DNA of 64,000 bases from Actinoplanes couchii. GTDB lineage: Bacteria > Actinomycetota > Actinomycetes > Mycobacteriales > Micromonosporaceae. A program made the position numbers and the translations under genes. The stretch is taken from positions 51,910-115,909 of the forward strand of contig NZ_BOMG01000106.1 in assembly GCF_016862075.1 (NCBI RefSeq), written 5' to 3'. The notes under the pieces are model-generated. The model saw nothing but the letters and a program-made list of their open reading frames with translations, ran no database searches and was not told the DNA's origin. Of this stretch, positions 26,193 to 36,057 are shown piece after piece. Positions within the stretch are counted from its first letter, which is position 1; every line of letters starts with the position of its first letter.

Positions 26193-26513
26193 TCACTTCT
26201 TCTTGGCGACCTTCTTGGCCGGCTTCTCGACCTTGACGGCCTTGACGGCGGCGGGCTTCTCGACCTTGACGGGCTTCACGGCGGCCGGCTTCTCGACCTT
26301 GACGGGCTTCACAGCCTTGGCGGCCTTGGCCGGCTTCTCCGCCTTGGCGGGCTTCACGGCCTTGACGGGCTTCGCCGGCTTGTCGGCCTTCTTCGCCTTC
26401 GGGGCCTCGACCACGACGGCGGCCTTCTTGGCCTTCTTCTCCTTGATCGGAGCCTCTACGGCCTTCACGGCCTTCTTCGCCTTGGCCTTGACGGCTTCCG
26501 TGGTCTTCGCCAT
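26193..26513 (-). CDS. lysine-rich histone H1-like protein
   Basis: A 106-residue protein made almost entirely of Lys, Ala, Val and Pro. It has repeats of the type VKPVKVEKPAAVK and ends KKVAKKK. Such AKP-rich proteins resemble eukaryotic H1 tails and the C-terminal tail of actinobacterial HU; they compact DNA or bind RNA. No globular domain is present, so it would act as a free tail. ATG at 26513 follows GGGAGG at 5 nt. The repeats are visible at DNA level too. Confidence 0.75.
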   Translation of the reverse strand: MAKTTEAVKAKAKKAVKAVEAPIKEKKAKKAAVVVEAPKAKKADKPAKPVKAVKPAKAEKPAKAAKAVKPVKVEKPAAVKPVKVEKPAAVKAVKVEKPAKKVAKKK

Positions 26514-26722
26514 GTCAGCCTCCCTTCGTCGTGATCCCGCGCAACCGAACGGATGCACCTGGTCACGGCGACTGTAGACGCTCCCACAAAATCTGGCATT
26601 CATGTGACCGAAGTGAGACGTTCACCATGACGTTCTCCGGCGGATGCCGCACAGTGCTCCACCATTGCGGACATCCCTAGTCAAAGGTTCTGTCCATGGT
26701 GGATCAAGGGTAGCGTTACGGC

Positions 26723-27441
26723 ATGGCGCTTCTGGACGATCCCGGACTGTTCGGCCGGCAGTGGGCGGCGAGATACGACGATCCCGGCAACCCCGATCCC
26801 GGCCCCGCCGTGGAGTTCCTGGCCGCCCTCGCCGACGGTGGCCCGGTGCTGGAGCTGGCGATCGGCACCGGGAGGGTGGCCCTGCCGCTGGCCGCCCGAG
26901 GCATCCCGGTCGAGGGGGTGGAGGCCTCAGCCGAAATGGTGGACGTGTTGCGCGCCAAACCGGGCGGGGCGGATCTTCCGGTGGTGATCGCCGACATGGC
27001 CGACGTGCCGGCCGGCGGCACCTATCCCCTCGTCTACCTGGTCTTCAACACCCTGTTCAACCTGACCACGCCGGGCCGGCAGGAGGACTGCCTGCGCAAT
27101 GTGGCCCGGGTGCTGCCTCCGGGCGGGCGGTTCGTGGTCGAGGCTTTCGTGCCCGACGGCGCGAAGTTCGATCAGGAGGAGCGGGAGGTCCAAGTGCGCG
27201 ACGTGACCGAGGAGTCGGTCACGGTCCGGATGCACAGGTACGACCGGGCCGCGCAGACCTTCGTCCGGCAGACGATCACGTTCACCGACGGCGGGGTGAA
27301 GCTGGAGCCGTTCGGCATGCGGTACCAGTGGCCGGAGCAGATCGACACGATGGCCGCGGCGGCCGGGCTCGTCCTGGAGGACAGGTTCGCGACCTGGCAA
27401 CGTGATCCGTTCACGTCGGACAGCACCGATCACATCTCGGT

Positions 27442-27460
<19 letters not shown>
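26723..27460 (+). CDS. class I SAM-dependent methyltransferase
   Basis: A 245-residue methyltransferase. VLELAIGTGRVALPLA is motif I, VEGVEASAEMVDVL motif II, and PLVYLVFNTLFNLTT the post-motif region. The C-terminal half resembles small-molecule methyltransferases. The substrate is unknown. It ends 19 nt inside the convergent glpK gene. The stretch 26514-26722 upstream holds no gene. Confidence 0.88.
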
Positions 27461-28926
<1,466 letters not shown>

Positions 28927-28999
28927 GACGTCACCTCCGCTGCGCTCCGGCGACGCCATGAGTCATGACCTGAGCCCGATGATTCGCTCGCCGGCTCGC

Positions 29000-29767
29000 T
29001 CACGACTGCACCTCGCGGGAGATCGACCGGGCCGCCGCCACGACCTGGTCCACCAGTTGCGGGCGGGGGTGGCGCCGGGTGTCGGTGACCCGTTCCACCG
29101 GGCCGGCGATGCCGATCGCGCCGACGACCAGCCCGCCGGAGGTGCGCACCGGAGCGGCCACCGCGGCAAGGCCCGGCCGCCACTCCTCCACGGACAGGCC
29201 CCAGCCGCGGGCGCGGGTCACGGCGAGGTCGTCGCGCAGGACGTCGCGGCTGGTCACGGTTCTTCTGGTGTACGCGTCCAGCCCGGCCGCCGTGACCGCG
29301 GCGGCAGCGGTCGCGTGGTACGCGAGGAGCACCTTGCCGAGGGCCGTGGCGTGCGCTGGTAGACGTACGCCGATCCCCAGATTCTGCAGTGAATCGTCGG
29401 GACGGAACACGTGGTGGACGACGAGCACCTGTCCGTCGCGCAGCACACCCAGCCGGGCCTCCTCGCCACTGCGGGCGGCCAGGGCGTCCGCCCAGTTCAG
29501 GGCCCGGCCGCGCAGCTCGTTGTCGTCGATGCCGGACGACGCCAGGTCGAGCAGCCCACGGCCGAGGCGGTAACGGGCGGTCCGCGGGTCCTGTTCGACG
29601 AACCCGACGTGCTCCAGGGTGCGCAGAATGCCGTGCGCGGTGGATTTCGGCCAGCCGAGGGCGTCCGCGATCTCCTTGACCCGCAGCCGGTCCTCCCCCG
29701 CCGCGAGCAGGCGTAACACCGCCGAGGACCGCTCGATGGACTGGATCAGGCCGGGCACGTGCGACAT
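29000..29767 (-). CDS. IclR-family regulator of the glycerol cluster
   Basis: A 255-residue IclR regulator. The N-terminal winged helix (SIERSSAVLRLLAAGEDRLRVKEIADALGWPKSTAHGILRTLEHVGF) is followed by the effector domain with GEEARLGVLRDGQV and SRDVLRDDLAVTRARGWGLS. It sits between the two glpK copies and points towards copy 1. A perfect palindrome covers its start codon. In Streptomyces an IclR protein (GylR) controls the glycerol operon, so the same role is likely here. Confidence 0.93.
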   Translation of the reverse strand: MSHVPGLIQSIERSSAVLRLLAAGEDRLRVKEIADALGWPKSTAHGILRTLEHVGFVEQDPRTARYRLGRGLLDLASSGIDDNELRGRALNWADALAARSGEEARLGVLRDGQVLVVHHVFRPDDSLQNLGIGVRLPAHATALGKVLLAYHATAAAAVTAAGLDAYTRRTVTSRDVLRDDLAVTRARGWGLSVEEWRPGLAAVAAPVRTSGGLVVGAIGIAGPVERVTDTRRHPRPQLVDQVVAAARSISREVQS

Positions 29768-29775
29768 TGTCGCAC
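29759..29775. promoter_or_regulatory. IclR operator over its own start codon
   Basis: A perfect palindrome GTGCGACA-T-TGTCGCAC contains the iclR ATG (29765-29767 on the minus strand). It is also 8 bp upstream of the -35 box for the glpK2 promoter, so one bound dimer could affect both directions. Confidence 0.75.
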
Positions 29776-29783
29776 GCACCGCG

Positions 29784-29812
29784 TTGCCGCACGCCCGAAC
29801 CGTTCCTAACGT
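29784..29812 (+). promoter_or_regulatory. sigma-70-like promoter of glpK2-glpD
   Basis: TTGCCG (29784-29789) and TAACGT (29807-29812) are 17 bp apart, the ideal spacing, and the GTG start of glpK2 follows 27 nt later behind GGGAGG. Confidence 0.55.
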
Positions 29813-29839
29813 CGCGCTCGTCGAGGACGGGAGGCACTT

Positions 29840-31318
29840 GTGGCGCACTACATCGGAGCGCTCGATCAGGGCACCACCAGCACGCGGTTCATGATCTTCG
29901 ACCGGGCGGGGCACGAGATCGGCCGGCACCAGCTGGAACACCAGCAGATCCAGCCGCGGCCCGGCTGGGTCGAGCACGATCCCGCGGAGATCTGGGAGAA
30001 CACTCTCAAGACCATCGCGGTGGCACTCGCCGACACCGGCCTGGCGCCGGAGGACCTGGCCGCGATCGGGATCACCAACCAGCGGGAGACCGCGGTGCTG
30101 TGGGACCGGGCGACCGGTGAGCCGGTGGCGCCCGCGATCGTCTGGCAGGACACCCGCACCGACTACCTGGTGGCGCGGCTGGACGCCTCGTTCGTGCAGG
30201 ACCGCACCGGGTTGCCGCCGGCCACCTACTTCTCCGCCACCAAGATCCAGTGGCTGCTGGAGGAGATCCCCGGTTTGCGGGCGCGGGCGGAGAACGGCGA
30301 GGTGCTGTTCGGCACCGTCGACTCGTGGCTGATCTGGAACCTCACCGGCGGCCGGCACCTGACCGACGTGACCAACGCCAGCCGCACCATGCTGATGAGC
30401 CTCGACACCCTCGACTGGGACGACGAGCTGCTCGCCCTGTTCGGGATCCCGCGCGCGATGCTGCCGGAGATCCGCTCGTCCGGGGAGATCTACGGCACCG
30501 CCGACGCCGCCCTGCCCGGCGTGCCGATCGCCGCCACCCTCGGTGACCAGCAGGCCGCCCTGTTCGGGCAGACCTGTTTCGAACCCGGCGAGGCCAAGTG
30601 CACGTACGGCACCGGCGGCTTCCTGCTGATGAACACCGGCACCACCCCGGTCCGGTCCAGCCACGGCCTGATCACCACGGTCGGCTACCGCTTCGGCGAC
30701 GAGAAACCGGTGTTCGCGCTGGAGGGCTCGATCGCCGCGTGCGGCTCCGCCATCCAGTGGCTGCGCGACCAGGTCGGCCTGTTCGACACCTCGGAGGAGA
30801 GCGAGAGCCTCGCCGAGACCGTCGACGACAGCGACGGCGTCTGCTTCGTCCCGGCGTTCTCCGGCCTGTACGCGCCGTACTGGCGCCCCGACGCGCGCGG
30901 CGCCATCGTCGGCCTGTCCCGCTTCCACACCGCCGCCCACATCACCCGGGCCGCGCTGGAGGCGATCAGCTACCAGACCCGCGACGTGGTCGAGGCGATG
31001 GCCCAGGACACCGGCACCTCGCTGGACTGCCTCCAGGTCGACGGCGGCGTCACCGCGAACGCGCTCTGCATGCAACTCCAGTCCGACATCCTCGGCGTCC
31101 CGGTCAGCCGGCCGGTCGTCGCCGAGACCACCGCGCTCGGGGCCGCGTACGCCGCCGGGTTGTCCATCGGGTTCTGGAAGTCCCTCGACGAACTGCGCGC
31201 CAACCGGCACGAGGACCGGCGCTGGCAGCCGTCCTGGACCGCGGAACGCCGCACCGAAGGCATCACCCGCTGGCGGGCGGCCATCGACCGCACCCTCGAC
31301 TGGGTCAGCGTCAGCTGA
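29840..31318 (+). CDS. glpK: glycerol kinase, copy 2
   Basis: A 492-residue glycerol kinase with the same signatures as copy 1 (DQGTTSTRFMIFD, PRPGWVEHDP, SWLIWNLTGG, YGTGGFLLMNTG, LQVDGGVTANALCMQLQSDI). Long stretches are near identical between the two copies, for example DASFVQDRTGLPPATYFSAT. This copy starts the operon glpK2-glpD and so is the more likely housekeeping enzyme. GTG start behind GGGAGG. No glpF facilitator gene is nearby. Confidence 0.95.
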   Translation: MAHYIGALDQGTTSTRFMIFDRAGHEIGRHQLEHQQIQPRPGWVEHDPAEIWENTLKTIAVALADTGLAPEDLAAIGITNQRETAVLWDRATGEPVAPAIVWQDTRTDYLVARLDASFVQDRTGLPPATYFSATKIQWLLEEIPGLRARAENGEVLFGTVDSWLIWNLTGGRHLTDVTNASRTMLMSLDTLDWDDELLALFGIPRAMLPEIRSSGEIYGTADAALPGVPIAATLGDQQAALFGQTCFEPGEAKCTYGTGGFLLMNTGTTPVRSSHGLITTVGYRFGDEKPVFALEGSIAACGSAIQWLRDQVGLFDTSEESESLAETVDDSDGVCFVPAFSGLYAPYWRPDARGAIVGLSRFHTAAHITRAALEAISYQTRDVVEAMAQDTGTSLDCLQVDGGVTANALCMQLQSDILGVPVSRPVVAETTALGAAYAAGLSIGFWKSLDELRANRHEDRRWQPSWTAERRTEGITRWRAAIDRTLDWVSVS

Positions 31319-31345
31319 CCGGGCTCTGGAAAAGAGGAACGTGAC

Positions 31346-33067
31346 ATGAAGACCGGAGTGATCTCACCCCAGGCCCGCGAGAAGGCCCTCGCGGCCCTGT
31401 CGTCCGGCGAGGAGCTGGACGTCCTGATCGTCGGCGCGGGCGTGGTCGGGGCCGGCTCGGCCCTGGACGCCGCCACCCGCGGCCTCTCCGTCGGCCTCGT
31501 CGAGGCCCGTGACTTCGCCAGCGGCACCTCCAGCCGATCCAGCAAACTCATCCACGGCGGCCTGCGCTACCTGGAGATGCTCGACTTCAGCCTGGTCCGG
31601 GAGGCGCTGCGCGAGCGTGGCCTGCTGATCCAGAAACTGGCCCCGCACCTGGTCCGGCCGGTGCCGTTCCTCTACCCGCTGCAGAAGCGGGCCTGGGAAC
31701 GGCTCTACATGGGCGCCGGCCTGGCCCTCTACGACATCCTCGCGCTGTCCGGGAACGGGGCCGGGGTGCCGATGCACCGGCACCTCAGCCGGGTCGAGGC
31801 GCTCAAGGCGTTCCCGTCGCTGCGCCCGGAGACCCTGGTCGGCGCGATCCGCTACTACGACGCCCAGGTCGACGACGCCCGGCACACCATGTTCCTGGTC
31901 CGGACCGCGATGGCGCACGGCGCGCACGTCGCCTCCCGCACCGAGGTGATCGGGTTCCTGCGCGACGGCCGCCGGGTCGTCGGCGTCCGCGCCCGCGACC
32001 TGGCCACCGGCGCCGAGTTCGAGATCAAGGCCCGCACGGTGATCAACGCGACCGGGGTGTGGACCGGCGACAGCCAGGCCATGCTGGCCGGCGAGCGCGG
32101 CGAGTTCACCGTCACCGCGAGCAAGGGGATCCACCTGGTGGTCCCGCGCGACCGGATCGCCGGCCACACCGGCATGATTCTGCGTACGTCCACCAGCGTG
32201 CTGTTCGTCATCCCGTGGGACGACCACTGGATCATCGGCACCACCGACACCAAGTGGGACCTCGACAAGGCCGACCCGGCCGCCTCCGGCAAGGACGTCG
32301 ACTACCTGCTGGACGAGGTCAACAAGGCTCTCGCCACCCCGCTGACCAGGGACGACGTGCAAGGTGTGTACGCCGGACTGCGCCCGCTGCTGTCCGCGCA
32401 GGCCGCCAGCACGGCCAAACTGTCCCGCGAGCACGCGGTCGGCAACCCGGTCCCCGGCATGATCGTGGTCGCCGGCGGCAAGTACACCACCTACCGGGTG
32501 ATGGCGAAGGACGCCGTCGACGCCGCCGCCCGCGACATGTCCACCCGGGTCCAGCCGTCCTGCACCGACCAGATCCCGCTGCTCGGCGCCGACGGCTACC
32601 GGGCCGCCTGGAACCGGCGCACCGCCCTGGCCCGCTCCGCCGGCCTGCCGGTGTCCCGGATCGAGCACCTGCTGCGCCGCTACGGCACCCTGATCGACGA
32701 GGTGCTGGGCCTGATCGAGGCCGACCCGTCACTGGGCGAGCCCCTGGAGGGCGCTCCCGGCCACCTGAAGGCCGAGATCGTGTACGCGGTGACCCACGAG
32801 GGCGCCCGCCACCTGGACGACGTCCTGACCCGCCGCACCAGGGTCGCCTTCGAGACCCCCGACCGCGGCGTGACGGCGGCCCACGCGGCCGCGTCACTGA
32901 TCGCCCCGGCCCTGGGCTGGTCCCCGGCCGACGCGAAACGCGAGGCGGCGGCCTACGAGTCCCACGTGATCGCCGAACTGTCCGCCCAGACCCAGCCCGA
33001 CGACACCACCGCCGACGCCACCCTCCGCGGCGTACCAACCCAGGCCTCCCTGGCCTCCGCCTCCTGA
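31346..33067 (+). CDS. glpD: glycerol-3-phosphate dehydrogenase (FAD)
   Basis: A 573-residue membrane-associated flavoenzyme oxidising glycerol-3-phosphate to dihydroxyacetone phosphate and passing electrons to quinone. LIVGAGVVGAGSALDAATRG is the FAD dinucleotide motif, followed by GTSSRSSKLIHGGLRYLE (GlpD signature), and later WIIGTTDTKWDLD and GGKYTTYRVMAKDA. A C-terminal cap domain follows. It lies 27 bp after glpK2 with AGAGGA upstream of the ATG. Confidence 0.96.
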   Translation: MKTGVISPQAREKALAALSSGEELDVLIVGAGVVGAGSALDAATRGLSVGLVEARDFASGTSSRSSKLIHGGLRYLEMLDFSLVREALRERGLLIQKLAPHLVRPVPFLYPLQKRAWERLYMGAGLALYDILALSGNGAGVPMHRHLSRVEALKAFPSLRPETLVGAIRYYDAQVDDARHTMFLVRTAMAHGAHVASRTEVIGFLRDGRRVVGVRARDLATGAEFEIKARTVINATGVWTGDSQAMLAGERGEFTVTASKGIHLVVPRDRIAGHTGMILRTSTSVLFVIPWDDHWIIGTTDTKWDLDKADPAASGKDVDYLLDEVNKALATPLTRDDVQGVYAGLRPLLSAQAASTAKLSREHAVGNPVPGMIVVAGGKYTTYRVMAKDAVDAAARDMSTRVQPSCTDQIPLLGADGYRAAWNRRTALARSAGLPVSRIEHLLRRYGTLIDEVLGLIEADPSLGEPLEGAPGHLKAEIVYAVTHEGARHLDDVLTRRTRVAFETPDRGVTAAHAAASLIAPALGWSPADAKREAAAYESHVIAELSAQTQPDDTTADATLRGVPTQASLASAS

Positions 33068-33075
33068 CCCCGATC

Positions 33076-33106
33076 CGGACGGGCCCGGTCTCGCCGGGCC
33101 CGTCCG
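33076..33106. terminator. bidirectional terminator, 13-bp perfect stem
   Basis: CGGACGGGCCCGG pairs perfectly with CCGGGCCCGTCCG around TCTCG. It separates glpD from the convergent toxin-antitoxin operon. Confidence 0.8.
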
Positions 33107-33119
33107 CGCCGGTCACCGA

Positions 33120-33551
33120 TCATCCAGCCGGTGGCCTGCTCCAGTGTTCGGTCATCACGGCCATCGCGTCGGTCAAGGTCATCGACGCGACCTCGGACTC
33201 GGGCACACCGGCCTCGTGGATCAGCTGGTAGACCAGGCCGGCGGGCAGGGATTTCGCGGGGGTGCCACCGTCGTCCTGGCCACGGTCGGGGAGTTCCTTG
33301 TCCCGGACGCAGGTCCAGAACTCCGCTTCGGTCACCACCAGTTGATCGGTCAGGATGGTCTTCCACAGCGCGGGGCCGTAGGTCGTCTTGTCCACCGGGC
33401 GCGAGATCCGTGTTCGCAGGATCCTCCCGTCACGCAGCGGCAGCTCGTAGGTGACGTGATGGCCGACCGCGCGGCCGCGCGCGTCACGGACCGTGTTCCA
33501 CTGCTCGGTGACGCAGAACTGGTTGTGGTCGACCCGGGTGCCGGCGTTCAC
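33120..33551 (-). CDS. toxin-like partner of a Phd-type antitoxin
   Basis: A 143-residue protein, VNAGTRVDHNQFCVTEQWN at the start, then HHVTYELPLRDGRILRTRIS and ALWKTILTDQLVVTEAEFWTCV. Similar actinobacterial proteins paired with prevent-host-death antitoxins are annotated as 'cytotoxic translational repressor' of a toxin-antitoxin module; this recognition is from memory. No RelE/Doc catalytic motif is evident. GTG at 33551 overlaps the antitoxin stop by 4 nt, which sets the start. Confidence 0.7.
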   Translation of the reverse strand: MNAGTRVDHNQFCVTEQWNTVRDARGRAVGHHVTYELPLRDGRILRTRISRPVDKTTYGPALWKTILTDQLVVTEAEFWTCVRDKELPDRGQDDGGTPAKSLPAGLVYQLIHEAGVPESEVASMTLTDAMAVMTEHWSRPPAG

Positions 33552-33979
33552 GCGGCCGCCGTCATGGCGCCGCCCAGCAGCCAGTCGCGCAGCTGCTCGT
33601 CGGTGGAGAGCTCCACGAGTTCGACCACGGGACGGTGCGGGGCGTGGTTGGGGGCGGTGCGCAGGCGGTCGTTCCAATCCTCCGCGTACTCCCGCAGCGC
33701 GACGACGGCGTCGTCCAGGGCCGCGTCGAAGGTCTCCCCGTCACCGTGCACCGGAAGGCCCGGCAGGATGACCGCCCAGCCACCTCCCTCGGCCAACACC
33801 TCGGCCCGCGACGGACGAAGCGCTGCCAGCTCGTCTCGTAGTTGCCGCGCGGGAACAACCAGGTACTTCTCGCTGTCGCGAGTCACCGTGGTGACGAGTC
33901 CTGCCTCAGCAGCATCGAGAACCGCCCGAAGATTTCGCCGGGCGATGGTGTACGACTCGAAGTGACGGGCCTGGTTCAT
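33548..33979 (-). CDS. Phd/YefM-like antitoxin
   Basis: A 143-residue protein. The N-terminal half has the Phd/YefM pattern (SYTIARRNLRAVLDAAEAGLVTTVTRDSEKYLVVPARQLRDEL) that binds operator DNA. The C-terminal part includes a HicB-like GLPVHGDGETFDAALDDAVV segment, longer than in simple Phd proteins. It precedes and overlaps the toxin-like gene, the usual order, and lies behind a near-palindromic operator. Confidence 0.8.
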   Translation of the reverse strand: MNQARHFESYTIARRNLRAVLDAAEAGLVTTVTRDSEKYLVVPARQLRDELAALRPSRAEVLAEGGGWAVILPGLPVHGDGETFDAALDDAVVALREYAEDWNDRLRTAPNHAPHRPVVELVELSTDEQLRDWLLGGAMTAAA

Positions 33980-34018
33980 CAGGGCGCTCCTGGATAGTCG
34001 GGTGCTCCTATCCTCCCA

Positions 34019-34055
34019 GGCAAGATGAGTACGTCAAGTACTTCACGTACTTGCC
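34019..34055. promoter_or_regulatory. operator of the toxin-antitoxin operon
   Basis: A 22-bp near-perfect palindrome, GTACGTCAAGT/ACTTCACGTAC (34029-34050, one mismatched pair), lies ~50 bp upstream of the antitoxin start. Outer GGCAAG (34019) and CTTGCC (34050) arms add partial symmetry. Autorepression by the antitoxin is the likely use. Confidence 0.65.
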
Positions 34056-34167
34056 ACTCGATGCAGACCGCACGGTGACCACCGCATTCGCCCGGCGGTC
34101 GCGTGGGGGGCCTCGAGTGGGACCGCCTTGCGGGACGGGGCGGGACGTTCTGGGTCTGCTTGAGGTG

Positions 34168-35340
34168 CTATTCGTATCGGCGTAGGGGATTTGTTTCTAT
34201 CTTTTGTGGGCTTCGGGTGGAACCGGCGGCGAATACCGCGGCTGCCGCGATTGTCAGGGCTGTGCACAACAGCAGGGTTCCGGTGTAGCCGAGTAGGGCC
34301 AGGGCGCCTCCTGCCATGACGCCGGAGAGGACCATTCCCGCTGTTGTCGCGTTGGCGAAGAGGGTGGTGGCCCGGCCTGTCGCGGGGGCCATGGCGTCCT
34401 GGAACCAGCGGATTCCGGCTGCACCCACTACTGCTATGCCGGTGCCTCTGGCTATCTGGCCGGCTATCAGCAGCGGGACGTCCCGGGCCAGGATCGTCAC
34501 CGCGAAGAACAGGGTGAAGCAGACCATTCCGGTCAGGATTATCAGGCGCTGGCTCACCCCGGCGGGGATCGCCGCCAGCGCCAATGCCGTCAGTACCTCC
34601 ACCACCGCGCAGACGCTGAACAGGACTCCCACCGTGGTGGTCGGTAAATGCAGATCGCGGGTCACGTAGAGCGGCAGCACCATCGAACCGGCGAACATCG
34701 CCGCGAAGAACAGGGTCACGCCCGTGGTCAGCAGGAACGTCGCCCGTGGGGCCAGGCGGACCTCCGGCTCGGTGCCGGGATGCTGTGGGCTGCGGTCGGC
34801 GGGCGCCGGGACCATCAGCAGGAGCCATGTCGCGGCGACGGCTATCAGGACCGCCGCGGTTCTCGGGATCGCCTGGAAACCCCTGGATGCCAGGACCGCC
34901 GTGCCCAGCAGCGGGCCCACCGCCCACGCCAGGGACCAGGCCGAACGCAGCAGCGGGGCGGAACGGCGGCCGGCCGGACCGTCGCCGAGGATCACCCGGG
35001 CCAGGGCGAACAGCTGGGGGAACGCCGCCACCAGAGCGCCCAGCAGGGTGAACGCGATCAGGACCAGCAGCGGGAACGACGTGACCACCGTCATCAGGGC
35101 CAGGGCCGCGGCGCCGGAGAACATCGCGGCGGCGGCGAACCGGCGCGACGGGCGGCGGTCGAAGGCCCGGCCGGCCAGCCAGCTGGTCAGGATGCCGCCG
35201 ATGCCGTGGATGGAGACGAAGACGCCGGTCTCCAGCGGGCCGAACCCGGCCACCTCGGTGACGTACAGGACAAAATACGAGCCGACCATCGCATCGGCGA
35301 CGCCGAGCATCAACACGGCGACTACCAGTGATATCGACAT
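34168..35340 (-). CDS. MFS transporter, sugar efflux (SET/Sot) family
   Basis: A 390-residue, 12-helix-size MFS protein. The start MLGVADAMVGSYFVLYVTEVAGFGPLETGVF and the WLAGRAFDRRPSRR loop (motif A) fit the SetA/SotB sugar-efflux group. These export excess sugar or sugar-like antibiotics. The ATG sits 1 nt after a hairpin, leaving no room for a normal ribosome site. 34056-34167 downstream holds no gene. This gene is in the block that separates scpA from its usual neighbours. Confidence 0.85.
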   Translation of the reverse strand: MSISLVVAVLMLGVADAMVGSYFVLYVTEVAGFGPLETGVFVSIHGIGGILTSWLAGRAFDRRPSRRFAAAAMFSGAAALALMTVVTSFPLLVLIAFTLLGALVAAFPQLFALARVILGDGPAGRRSAPLLRSAWSLAWAVGPLLGTAVLASRGFQAIPRTAAVLIAVAATWLLLMVPAPADRSPQHPGTEPEVRLAPRATFLLTTGVTLFFAAMFAGSMVLPLYVTRDLHLPTTTVGVLFSVCAVVEVLTALALAAIPAGVSQRLIILTGMVCFTLFFAVTILARDVPLLIAGQIARGTGIAVVGAAGIRWFQDAMAPATGRATTLFANATTAGMVLSGVMAGGALALLGYTGTLLLCTALTIAAAAVFAAGSTRSPQKIETNPLRRYE

Positions 35341-35367
35341 CGTTCACCACGATAACCGTGGTGAACG
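35341..35367. promoter_or_regulatory. hairpin/operator against the MFS start codon
   Basis: CGTTCACCACG and CGTGGTGAACG form a perfect 11-bp inverted repeat with a 5-nt loop ATAAC. It touches the MFS start codon on one side and lies 7 bp from the M50-like stop on the other. It could terminate the upstream genes, act as an operator, or both. Confidence 0.65.
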
Positions 35368-35374
35368 GCTCCGG

Positions 35375-36046
35375 TCAGGCCCAGATACGCAGGAAGAGCA
35401 CGCCCAGGAAATCGATCGCCCACAACAGCAGCGGGTAACCGAGCGGGAAGAAGGCGCAGATCAGGAGGATCAGGGCGCCGACGTTCTTGTCCTCGAACCA
35501 GAGCCGCATCCAGGCCATGCTCGGGCCCGGACGGCGCAGCGCGTGCCACAGGATGCCGAAACCGTCCAGCGGCGGGATCGGGATCAGCGCCAGCAGGCCG
35601 AACCCGAGCAGACCGCCGCCGAGCGACAGCAGGATCTGCTGGTCGTACCCGCCGCCGGAGACGCCGCGCAGCAGCTCACCCGGCGTCAGCCAGGACAGCG
35701 CCGTGCCGCCGTAGACCAGCGCGTAACCGGCGATCACCAGCAGACCGGCGAGGATGCAGGCCACCGGGCCGGCGGCGAACACCGCGGCCGCCCGGCCCCG
35801 GCCGCGGTACCGCGGCACCTCGTCGACGGTGATCTGCCGGCCCCAGCCGGTCCCGCCGATCAAGGCGCAGACCGCGCCGAACGGGTCCAGATCCTGGCGG
35901 AAGCTGAAGCGGGGCGCCGGACGGCCGTCGTTGAGACCGACGACACGCGCGGTGAACCGCATCGCCAGCGAACGCAGTGCGATGGCGAGAAGGAAGGCGA
36001 CGACCAGGGCGACGAAAGCCACCGGCTCGCCGAGCGCGAAGAGCAC
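35375..36046 (-). CDS. M50-like membrane protein lacking HExxH
   Basis: A 223-residue polytopic protein with about six hydrophobic segments. The late LALIPIPPLDGFGILW matches the LDG motif of site-2-protease (M50) proteins, and DPFGAVCALIGGTGWG matches their loop. Where family proteases have HExxH in helix 1 this protein reads LRSLAMRF, so the zinc site is absent and it is probably non-catalytic. GTG start, 11 nt after the parA stop. M50-like genes commonly sit between parA and scpA in actinobacteria; a membrane anchor or scaffold role is possible. Confidence 0.75.
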   Translation of the reverse strand: MLFALGEPVAFVALVVAFLLAIALRSLAMRFTARVVGLNDGRPAPRFSFRQDLDPFGAVCALIGGTGWGRQITVDEVPRYRGRGRAAAVFAAGPVACILAGLLVIAGYALVYGGTALSWLTPGELLRGVSGGGYDQQILLSLGGGLLGFGLLALIPIPPLDGFGILWHALRRPGPSMAWMRLWFEDKNVGALILLICAFFPLGYPLLLWAIDFLGVLFLRIWA

Positions 36047-36057
36047 GGGTGCGGAAC

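Noticed and set aside
29768..31210. Extension of the IclR frame to 736 codons
   Set aside because: The extra part is antisense to glpK2; the IclR fold starts at 29767.
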